Assembly: GCA_016790075.1 (NCBI GenBank)
Contig: JAEUPP010000069.1
Span: forward strand, 1 to 64,000
Direction of reading: 5' to 3'
DNA: 64,000 nt
Origin: Rhodanobacteraceae bacterium
GTDB taxonomy: Bacteria; Pseudomonadota; Gammaproteobacteria; Xanthomonadales; Rhodanobacteraceae
The translations under genes were made by a program, and so were the position numbers. Numbering within the stretch: position 1 is the first letter of the stretch; the number at the start of each line of letters is the position of its first letter. The notes beneath the pieces are model-generated. The model did no database searches, was not told the origin of the DNA, and saw only the letters and a list, made by a program, of their open reading frames with translations. Positions 28,803-39,708 of the stretch are shown here, one piece after another.

Positions 28803-29336
28803 ATGAGCAGCGCCGAAAGCCTTGCCCGTCCGTATGCTCGCGCTGCGTTCGACCTAGCGCGCGAGTCCAACGCGCTGGCCGAGTGGTCGTCCAAGCTTGA
28901 ATTCGCCGCCGCAGTCGTGCGTAACCCGCAAGTGCAGGTGCTGATCGGCAACCCCGCCTTTGGCGGCGACAAGCTCGTCAGCGTATTTCTGCCGCCGGGC
29001 GAAAACGCGGACTCCGCGTTTGCGAATTTCGTCGCGACGCTGGCAGCGAACCGCCGCCTGACCATCCTGGCCGATGTGGCCGACGGCTTTGCCGCGCTCA
29101 AGCGCGCGGCCGAAGGCGTGCTCAAGGTGACGGTGCGCGCCGCGGTTGCGCTTGAAGCCAGCCAGTCCGAGGCCCTCAAGGCAGCGCTGGCCAAACGCTT
29201 TGGCCGCCAGATCGAAATCACCAGCACGATCGACGAGTCGGTCATCGGCGGCGCCATCATCGACGCCGGCGATACCGTGATCGACGGTTCGGTGCGTGGC
29301 CGCCTGGAACGACTGGCGCAGTCGCTGACTCACTAA
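28803..29336 (+). CDS. atpH: F0F1 ATP synthase subunit delta
   Basis: The 177-residue OSCP-type subunit connects the b dimer to the top of F1. It has the N-terminal [16 protein letters not shown] and the C-terminal [29 protein letters not shown] signature region. The gene begins 3 bp after atpF, a tight coupling. Confidence 0.95.
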   Translation: MSSAESLARPYARAAFDLARESNALAEWSSKLEFAAAVVRNPQVQVLIGNPAFGGDKLVSVFLPPGENADSAFANFVATLAANRRLTILADVADGFAALKRAAEGVLKVTVRAAVALEASQSEALKAALAKRFGRQIEITSTIDESVIGGAIIDAGDTVIDGSVRGRLERLAQSLTH

Positions 29337-29353
29337 AAAATTGTCGTCATGCC

Positions 29354-29372
29354 GGCGGGTCTTTGATCCGCC
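29354..29372 (+). other. Intercistronic hairpin between atpH and atpA
   Basis: GGCGGGTC (29354-29361) pairs with GATCCGCC (29365-29372) through one wobble across a TTT loop. It lies 16 bp before the atpA ATG. Confidence 0.5.
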
Positions 29373-29388
29373 TCAAGCGAGAAAACCC

Positions 29389-30936
<1,548 letters not shown>

Positions 30937-30941
30937 TACAC

Positions 30942-30974
30942 ACGGAGCGCGTTGAAACAACGCGCTCCGTTTCT
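30942..30974 (+). terminator. Terminator-like hairpin between atpA and atpG
   Basis: A perfect 13-bp stem, ACGGAGCGCGTTG with CAACGCGCTCCGT, has loop AAA and is followed by TTCT. By shape it is a rho-independent terminator, but five-sixths of the F1 genes are needed in one operon. It probably acts as a partial terminator or an RNA-stability element after the alpha gene. Confidence 0.75.
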
Positions 30975-31019
30975 ATCGGCAGCAACCCGAACTACTGAAC
31001 CAGCAAAGCGAGTGAAACA

Positions 31020-33369
<2,350 letters not shown>

Positions 33370-33392
33370 TCCGGGTTGCGATAGACAACGGC

Positions 33393-33424
33393 ACTGCGCC
33401 ACTGCAGCACTGCAGCGGCGCAGT
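33393..33424 (+). other. Intercistronic inverted repeat between atpD and atpC
   Basis: ACTGCGCC (33393-33400) and GGCGCAGT (33417-33424) form a perfect 8-bp stem. The enclosed bases hold two copies of the palindrome CTGCAG. It lies 15 bp before the atpC ATG and could occlude its ribosome-binding site. Confidence 0.55.
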
Positions 33425-33438
33425 CCAGCGAGGCAGAC

Positions 33439-33864
33439 ATGACTAGCACCATCCGTTGCGACATCGTCAGCGCCGAGGAAGAGATCTTCCATGGCGCCGC
33501 GCAGATGATCGTGGCCACCGGCGAAATGGGCGAACTCGGCATTGCGCCGCGCCACGCGCCGCTGATCACGCGTCTGAAGCCCGGCCAGGTCCGTGTGATC
33601 CTGGAAAACGGCAGCGAGCAGTTCTTCTATGTTTCCGGCGGCATTCTCGAAGTGCAGCCACAAGTTGTCACGGTACTGGCTGACACCGCGATCCGCGCCA
33701 AGGATCTCGACGAAGCCGCAGCGAACAAGGCCAAGGAAGCCGCCGAACGCGCGCTCGCCAACCGCACCGACGCCCTCGAAATCGCCCAGGCCCAGGCCCA
33801 GCTCGCCCAGGCCATGGCCCAGCTACAGGCGCTCGAACGCCTGCGCAAAGCGCTCAAGCACTAA
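33439..33864 (+). CDS. atpC: F0F1 ATP synthase subunit epsilon
   Basis: The 141-residue product has the N-terminal beta sandwich ([20 protein letters not shown], then [19 protein letters not shown]) and an Ala/Gln-rich C-terminal helical hairpin that can inhibit the rotor. Last gene of the operon. In many gammaproteobacteria glmU follows directly; here two other genes intervene. Confidence 0.96.
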   Translation: MTSTIRCDIVSAEEEIFHGAAQMIVATGEMGELGIAPRHAPLITRLKPGQVRVILENGSEQFFYVSGGILEVQPQVVTVLADTAIRAKDLDEAAANKAKEAAERALANRTDALEIAQAQAQLAQAMAQLQALERLRKALKH

Positions 33865-33908
33865 TCCATCGGCGCCATCGCCGCCGACACATGTTTCGCT
33901 TCACTCCC

Positions 33909-33933
33909 ACGCCGGCGCAAGCCGGCGTTTTTT
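33909..33933 (+). terminator. Terminator of the atp operon
   Basis: ACGCCGGC and GCCGGCGT form an 8-bp stem with a GCAA tetraloop, then a TTTTTT run, 45 bp after the atpC stop. Confidence 0.88.
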
Positions 33934-34232
33934 CTGCTGAACTGCGGTCGCAGGGGGCAGCTCCACTTTTGCAATCGACCCGTCGCGCTCGCCGACCAAA
34001 GCGACCGGAAAATGTCACATACCTCGGAGAAACACTGGTAAAAGAGTCAGCGATTTCCGATAACTGGGTGGCTCAGCTTTTGCCACCGATGCCCTTTCCG
34101 CTTCATTCCTGTGTCGATGCCAGCCGGCGTTTTTCTTTGCAGATCGATCACGCCCCCCCTGGTCGCGCCGCTGTACGATTGGCGACAATCGTTTCCACTG
34201 ACTGTGGCACGCCAAAAACTTGAGGCCCCTTC
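33934..34232. other. Intergenic region between atpC and a secreted-protein gene
   Basis: Contains no supported gene. A partial copy of the atp terminator sequence (AGCCGGCGTTTTT) sits at 34122-34134, behind a decayed CGCTTCATTCC that resembles the flank of the first terminator at 33898-33907. A small stem GGTGGC/GCCACC lies at 34067-34087. GAGG at 34222-34225 serves the downstream GTG start. Confidence 0.5.
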
Positions 34233-35993
34233 GTGTACAGGATCTGCGCTGCCATCAGCCTCATGCTTTGGACCAGCATGGCCGCTGCCGCCACAGTAAG
34301 GGGGCGCGTTATCGACGAGACCACTCAGCAGCCCATCGCCGGCGCCGAGGTTTTCATCTACCAGCGGTTCATCATGGGTCTTCCGACCGAGATCGCCAGC
34401 ACAACGACCGGCCCCGACGGTCGCTACAGCGTTCAGTTCTCCTACGACCTCCCCGTCGGCGCGATTGCCGAGGCAGCTGGCTACGCGGCACGTACGCACG
34501 ATGGAAGGCCGTGTACCGGAGCCTATAGCTGCGCAGGCCGCGACGACTTCTATTCGATTATCGGCAACGAGACGGCAACGGACTTCGCACTGGGCCGCGC
34601 CGCACGGATTTCCGGAATTGTCCGCGATGCGGCCACGGGCGAGCCAGTCAGCCATGCCTGGGTTTCAGTTCGTGGGAACGGACAGACAACGTCAAGTCAG
34701 TTAGGCGCAAGTCTGACTACTGACAGCCAAGGGCGCTTCAGCGCGGAATCACTCCCCGCAGGCAGCTACACACTTGCTACGAGCGCGTCGGTCGATCCGT
34801 GGCCAAACGACCGACGGACGTATCTAAGTTTCTTCTGGCCGGACATCAGTTGTGACAACGTGCAACAGCCCTGCAGCAGCGTAGCTCCTGGCCTAATCAG
34901 CGTGACAGCGGGTCAGTCTCGCGATCTCGATATCCCCCTGCGCCGTGGTAGCTATTTACGTACGCGCATCATCAGCCTTGGCAACGGGATGCCGACAGTC
35001 GTTCATCAGGCATCCGCAAGAGCAATCGCGGCTCCCCTCACAGGCGTGTCGGGAACGACAGCCGACGACGAGGGTTATGTGGAAGTAGGTCCTCTACTGC
35101 CTGGACCGTTGTATCTCGTGATGGATTCGGCCTACCCCCAGTCCTATGCCGACATGATCTATCCGGACCGGAGTTGTCCAAGCAGCGGCTGCGACTTCAG
35201 CAACGCTCCGCTAGTCGAAGTGCCGGCCACCGATGGGATTCACACACTGGCCGATATGTACGTGCAGCCATTGCGCAGCGTTCGCGGTCGCGTGACCTCA
35301 GCCAGTGATGGAGCCCCCATCGCCGGGCTGCGCGTATCCGCCGGCAACCTGCATGAACCGCAAGGCAATACCTGGGGCTTCCGCAGTACTGCAAGCGCAC
35401 TGACCGATGCCAATGGCAACTATATGCTGGAGGGTTTCGACGCGGCCGAAATCATGGTGCGCACACGGCAGAACGGTCTGGGCTGGCTAGACAAGGCGTG
35501 GCAGAACAAAGACTGCGATGCAGCAAATCTGTTCTGCGAACGCGAAACCCAGCACGAGCCACTTACATTCGACCAACACCCGCATCAGACCGACATCAAC
35601 TTCGTTCTTGGCCGTGGCGCCTCCTTAAGTGGCCACGTCATTGAAGAAACCACCAACCGGCCACTCGCGAACTATGCAGTAGCCGTCGTACCTCTCGCCG
35701 CGCTGCGCATAGGAAAACCCGTGTTTACCGACGCAAGCGGCTACTTCCGCATCGACGGGCTAACGCATGACAGTTACTACCTGTTTGCATCAGCGCAGCC
35801 GGTGTATGGAAACACCGCAGGCGTCATATATCCGGGTGGCCCCTGCTCATTCTCGGTTCTCTCCGGCGGGCTGAATAGTTGTTTCCCGACGCCGCATCAG
35901 CCACTGATACCGCCGGCTGGTGGTGTCCTTGACCATCTGTCGATCATCATGCCGCGGCCGGACGCGATATTCCGTAGCCGCTTCGATTCCTGA
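34233..35993 (+). CDS. Secreted protein with carboxypeptidase-regulatory-like repeats
   Basis: The 586-residue product starts with GTG and has a Sec signal ending SMAAA. Four CarboxypepD_reg-like beta-sandwich modules start near residues 23, 127, 350 and 466, each with a G-x-V-x-[DE]-x-T or similar opening (GRVIDETTQQPIAGAEVFI; GHVIEETTNRPLANYAVAV). Cysteine pairs are spread through the chain. The tail ends IFRSRFDS. No enzymatic motif is seen. The family is usually surface-exposed or secreted. It lies in the insertion between atpC and glmU. Confidence 0.78.
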   Translation: MYRICAAISLMLWTSMAAAATVRGRVIDETTQQPIAGAEVFIYQRFIMGLPTEIASTTTGPDGRYSVQFSYDLPVGAIAEAAGYAARTHDGRPCTGAYSCAGRDDFYSIIGNETATDFALGRAARISGIVRDAATGEPVSHAWVSVRGNGQTTSSQLGASLTTDSQGRFSAESLPAGSYTLATSASVDPWPNDRRTYLSFFWPDISCDNVQQPCSSVAPGLISVTAGQSRDLDIPLRRGSYLRTRIISLGNGMPTVVHQASARAIAAPLTGVSGTTADDEGYVEVGPLLPGPLYLVMDSAYPQSYADMIYPDRSCPSSGCDFSNAPLVEVPATDGIHTLADMYVQPLRSVRGRVTSASDGAPIAGLRVSAGNLHEPQGNTWGFRSTASALTDANGNYMLEGFDAAEIMVRTRQNGLGWLDKAWQNKDCDAANLFCERETQHEPLTFDQHPHQTDINFVLGRGASLSGHVIEETTNRPLANYAVAVVPLAALRIGKPVFTDASGYFRIDGLTHDSYYLFASAQPVYGNTAGVIYPGGPCSFSVLSGGLNSCFPTPHQPLIPPAGGVLDHLSIIMPRPDAIFRSRFDS

Positions 35994-36289
35994 TACGTCG
36001 AGCCCAAATTTTTCGACTCCTGATAAGCCGTCCGAACACGCAGCCCCAGCAGCATGCCGGTGCAGGACCGGCTTGCAGGTACCGACCATTCCGCTGTGGC
36101 CTCGCCACTTTCGCAGCATGCCCCCGCTGAGGTTCCCGCTCTCGCTCTCGTCATCCCTTGCAAATGACAAGAGCATGCCTTGCACGTTTCCCGCGCCTCA
36201 AATTAAACGCCAGCACGTGAATCGGCATCACAGCTTGCGTCGGGAACCGACGATTGCCCCTACCAGCCCCTTGCCTCCCGGAGTTCTCA
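35994..36289. other. Intergenic region with an in-frame repeated gene tail
   Basis: No gene is supported here. TTCGACTCCTGATA at 36012-36025 repeats TTCGATTCCTGATA at 35982-35995, and its stop is in frame with the upstream gene. The remainder shows no terminator, and GGAG at 36280-36283 serves the next gene. Confidence 0.5.
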
Positions 36290-37108
36290 ATGCTTCCTGT
36301 GTTACGCCTGCTACTCGCCATGTTGCTAGCCGCTGCGCTACCGCTAACCGCAATGGCGAAACCTGCCAAAACAACGGAAAACACCGCACCGGCGAAAATC
36401 ATGCTGCTGGGCGTATTTCACTTCGATAACCCTGGGCTGGACGCGGTTAAGTTCACACCGATCGACGTGACGACGCCGGCATCGCAGAAATATCTGACGA
36501 CGCTGGCGGAACGCATTGCGCGATTCAAGCCAACTCGCATCCTGTTGGAGTACCCCAGCGAACGTGACGCGGTGTTCAATCAGCGCTACCAGAATTACCT
36601 CGCAAATACCTTCGAGCTTGAACGCAACGAGATTTACCAGATCGGTTTCCGCGTCGCGAAGCAAAGCGGCCTGACTGGCGTAAGCGGTTTCGATGAGGAA
36701 GCTCCAGGGGAGGATTCACTTTGGGGGTATCTGGAGCAAGTGCCCAAAGCGCAGCAGCGGCTGATGGCGCTCATCGAAGTCGAGTCCAAACGCCTGCAGC
36801 ACGCCCATGCGACAAAGACCTTGCGCGCGCTGCTGCGAGCGGACAACAGCCCCGCCGATGATCGCCACAATAAGGGTTTCTACCTGACCCTCAACGATGT
36901 GGGCGCTAAGGAAAAGCTATTTCACGGTGCTGATATGGCAGCGCGCTGGTGGCAGCGCAATTTCCGCATGTACGCCAACGTGCAACAGGCTGCACAACCC
37001 GGCGAGCGGGTTCTGGTAATCGCCGGCTCCGGACATACGGCCATCCTGCGCGACCTGCTTCATGCCGATGCGGACCGCGTCGAAGAACCCGTGCTCGACT
37101 ATCTGTAA
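36290..37108 (+). CDS. Secreted DUF5694-like protein
   Basis: The 272-residue product has a signal peptide of about 23 residues and then [32 protein letters not shown] and the C-terminal [19 protein letters not shown]. The FHF(D) near the start, the ILLE motif and the GSGH near the end are the layout seen in TraB/TIKI/ChaN-like metal-dependent hydrolase folds, to which DUF5694 belongs or is close. Function is not known. The ATG at 36290 is chosen for GGAG and for the signal peptide; the frame is open from 36254. Confidence 0.75.
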   Translation: MLPVLRLLLAMLLAAALPLTAMAKPAKTTENTAPAKIMLLGVFHFDNPGLDAVKFTPIDVTTPASQKYLTTLAERIARFKPTRILLEYPSERDAVFNQRYQNYLANTFELERNEIYQIGFRVAKQSGLTGVSGFDEEAPGEDSLWGYLEQVPKAQQRLMALIEVESKRLQHAHATKTLRALLRADNSPADDRHNKGFYLTLNDVGAKEKLFHGADMAARWWQRNFRMYANVQQAAQPGERVLVIAGSGHTAILRDLLHADADRVEEPVLDYL

Positions 37109-37215
37109 GTCGCTGCCGGCACGCCTGCCGTTATCCGATCGCTCCCGCCGCCGGCACCCCGGCCGCGGGAGTCGCCCTGGTCGTTACGCCGCACGGTAAA
37201 TTCGCTCCGTTGCCC

Positions 37216-37224
37216 TGCGATAAT
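37216..37224 (+). promoter_or_regulatory. Putative extended -10 promoter of glmU
   Basis: TGCGATAAT, a TGn-extended -10 with five of six hexamer bases, lies 27 bp before the glmU ATG. No clear -35 is present. Confidence 0.4.
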
Positions 37225-37251
37225 CGCCGCGTTACGACTTCAAGGCAGCCC

Positions 37252-38622
37252 ATGACCGCACCGCTACACGTCATCGTCCTCGCCGCCGGCGAGGGCAAGC
37301 GCATGAAATCCGCTCGCTCCAAGGTTCTGCTGCCACTCGCCGGGCGCCCCATGCTCGCCCATGTAATCGACAGTGCGCGCGCGCTCGCCCCGGCGGCGAT
37401 CCATATGGTCTATGGCCACCGTGGTGATCAGGTTCAAGCCGCTTTCGCCAATGCATCCGACCTGCACTGGGTGCTCCAGGCCCAACAACAGGGCACCGGT
37501 CATGCCGTAGGACTGGCACTGTCCGCCATTCCCGACGAGGCGCGTGTACTCGTGCTTTACGGCGATGTGCCGCTGATTACTGCAGCAACGCTGCGCCCGC
37601 TCGCCCTGTCGGATGCCAGCCTCGCGGTACTGGCTGCCGAACTCATCGATCCCACAGGCTATGGCCGCATCGTGCGCGACGGACTCGGCCATGTGCGAGC
37701 GATCATCGAAGAAAAAGACGCGAGTACCGAGCAGCGCGCAATTTCCCTGGTGAACACCGGCATCGTGGCCGCCTCGGCGCTGTACCTGCGCCGGTGGCTC
37801 GCGCGCGTCGGCAACAACAATGCGCAGCGCGAATACTACCTGACCGACGTGTTCGCACTCGCCGCCGACGAAGGCGAAGCTGCTGCCTGCGCACTCTGCA
37901 CCGACGCACAGGAAGCATTTGGTGCCAACGACCCCTGGCAGCTGGCCGAACTCGAACGTCACTACCAGCGACGCCAAGCCCGCGCGCTGTGTACCGCAGG
38001 CGTACGCCTGGCTGACCCGGCACGCTTTGACCTGCGCGGCAGCGTCACGCTCGGCCGCGATATCGACATCGACGTCGACGTGATCTTCGAGGGCAATGTG
38101 CAACTCGGCGACGAGGTCAGCATAGGCCCATTCTGCCGTATCAAGGATTCGACTCTGGCGGCCGGCACGCGCGTGCACGCGCACTGTGATCTCGACGGCA
38201 TCGTCACCCATGGCCCCTGTCTGATTGGTCCGTTCGCTCGCCTGCGCCCCGGCACTGAACTAGCTGCCGGCGTCCATGTCGGCAACTTTGTCGAAACCAA
38301 GAAAGCGGTGCTCGGTCAAGGCAGCAAAGCCAATCACCTGAGCTATCTCGGCGACAGCATCATCGGCGCTGGGGTCAACATCGGTGCCGGAACCATCACC
38401 TGCAACTACGACGGGGTGAACAAATCGACCACGACGATAGGCGACGGCGCTTTCATAGGCTCCAACAGCGCACTGGTCGCACCGGTAACCATAGGCGCGG
38501 ATGCGACGATAGCCGCCGGCTCGGTGATAACAAAGGCCGCCCCCGAAGGTAAGCTCACGATCGCGCGTGCGCGCCAGGAGACACTCCCGGGATGGCAGCG
38601 GCCACGGAAGAAAGTCACCTAG
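37252..38622 (+). CDS. glmU: Bifunctional UDP-GlcNAc pyrophosphorylase / glucosamine-1-phosphate acetyltransferase
   Basis: GlmU makes UDP-GlcNAc for peptidoglycan and LPS. The 456-residue product has the uridylyltransferase loop [17 protein letters not shown] (about 10-26) and a C-terminal left-handed beta-helix acetyltransferase (about 250-456), including [11 protein letters not shown] and [11 protein letters not shown]. The frame is open from 36949, but the ATG at 37252 ([15 protein letters not shown]) is the family start. Its normal atp neighbour is separated by a 3.3-kb insertion. Confidence 0.97.
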   Translation: MTAPLHVIVLAAGEGKRMKSARSKVLLPLAGRPMLAHVIDSARALAPAAIHMVYGHRGDQVQAAFANASDLHWVLQAQQQGTGHAVGLALSAIPDEARVLVLYGDVPLITAATLRPLALSDASLAVLAAELIDPTGYGRIVRDGLGHVRAIIEEKDASTEQRAISLVNTGIVAASALYLRRWLARVGNNNAQREYYLTDVFALAADEGEAAACALCTDAQEAFGANDPWQLAELERHYQRRQARALCTAGVRLADPARFDLRGSVTLGRDIDIDVDVIFEGNVQLGDEVSIGPFCRIKDSTLAAGTRVHAHCDLDGIVTHGPCLIGPFARLRPGTELAAGVHVGNFVETKKAVLGQGSKANHLSYLGDSIIGAGVNIGAGTITCNYDGVNKSTTTIGDGAFIGSNSALVAPVTIGADATIAAGSVITKAAPEGKLTIARARQETLPGWQRPRKKVT

Positions 38623-38636
38623 CACGTCTGTGCCCC

Positions 38637-39050
38637 ATGACCGATACAACCGTCCCCGATTTCTTTGATCACTTTCCGATGCGGCGCGTGCTTAGCGATG
38701 CGCTCGACGGCGTGCTCACCGATGGCTCTGCGGCACTTGATCTGCTGTTTCTCTGGGGACGCGATTGCCCCAACTGCGATATCGCCAAGCGCGCGATACT
38801 TGCTCAGCCGCAGCAGATGATCTGGCCCGGTGTGCGTTGGCTGCACGACAACGTGTACGAGGACGCGGCCATGGCCACGCGTTTCGGTCTGCATGGCATT
38901 CCTGCCTTCTTCGTGTTCCGCCAAGGCAAGCGCCTGGGCCGCATCACCAGCTGGCCGGGCACCGACGCGTTTCATGCGACGATCAACGACCTGCTCGGAC
39001 GTAGCACACAGACTGAAGCCATCGCGGCAATTGACGTCCGGCCCAAATGA
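38637..39050 (+). CDS. Thioredoxin-like protein
   Basis: The 137-residue thioredoxin fold has a CPNC active site in WGRDCPNCDIA and the cis-Pro loop GIPAFFVFRQGKRLG. It lacks a signal peptide, so it is cytosolic. It starts 14 bp after glmU, probably in the same transcript. CPNC differs from the classical CGPC, so redox properties may differ. The ATG at 38637 is preferred over an in-frame start at 38592 inside glmU. Confidence 0.85.
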   Translation: MTDTTVPDFFDHFPMRRVLSDALDGVLTDGSAALDLLFLWGRDCPNCDIAKRAILAQPQQMIWPGVRWLHDNVYEDAAMATRFGLHGIPAFFVFRQGKRLGRITSWPGTDAFHATINDLLGRSTQTEAIAAIDVRPK

Positions 39051-39144
39051 GATCCAGCGCACAGCAGGTCCAGCGATCAGTTCCGCCGTGCCTGCGACCT
39101 GTACGACGCTGCAGGACGCAACCGCGCGCTACCATCGTCGCACC

Positions 39145-39708
39145 ATGCTAGCGACCACCGACATCACCGCACTGCTCGTCCAGGCCCGTCGCGGCGACGA
39201 GCGTGCTGTCGATCATTTATTGCCGCAGGTCTATGAACGTCTGCGCCAGCTCGCCCACCGCTATCTGTCAGGCAACCTTCATCAGACCCTGAGCACGACT
39301 GCATTGGTGCACGAGGCCTATCTGAGCCTGGTGAATCAGCACGATGCGGTGTGGCAGGACCGCGCGCATTTCCTCGGCTATGCGGCGACCGCAATGCGCC
39401 ACATCCTGGTCGATCATGCGCGGCGCAAGGCGGCACAGAAGCGCGGCGGCGGGCAGCTTGCGCTGGACTGGCAGTCCTCGGATATTCCCGTCGACTGCAT
39501 CGCCGGGGAGATGGTCGCGCTGGATGCGGCACTGGCCGGCCTGGGCACGCTTGATGGCCGCCTGGCGAAAGTCGTCGAACTGCGTTTTTTCGCCGGCCTC
39601 TCGGTGGAGGAAGTTGCCACCGTACTCGGAGTCACCACGCGCAGCATTGTGCGCGACTGGAACAAGGCACGCCTGTTTTTGCATCATGCTCTGGAAACCC
39701 CGCCGTGA
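39145..39708 (+). CDS. ECF sigma factor, TIGR02999 type
   Basis: The 187-residue ECF sigma factor has region 2 (QVYERLRQLAHRYLSG, then ALVHEAYLSLV) and region 4 (VVELRFFAGLSVEEVATVLG, then SIVRDWNKARLFLH). No anti-sigma gene is next to it; instead the stop overlaps the start of a Ser/Thr kinase. Members of this type are often paired with such kinases in Xanthomonadales and Planctomycetes. The frame is open far upstream; the ATG at 39145 fits the family start. Confidence 0.88.
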   Translation: MLATTDITALLVQARRGDERAVDHLLPQVYERLRQLAHRYLSGNLHQTLSTTALVHEAYLSLVNQHDAVWQDRAHFLGYAATAMRHILVDHARRKAAQKRGGGQLALDWQSSDIPVDCIAGEMVALDAALAGLGTLDGRLAKVVELRFFAGLSVEEVATVLGVTTRSIVRDWNKARLFLHHALETPP

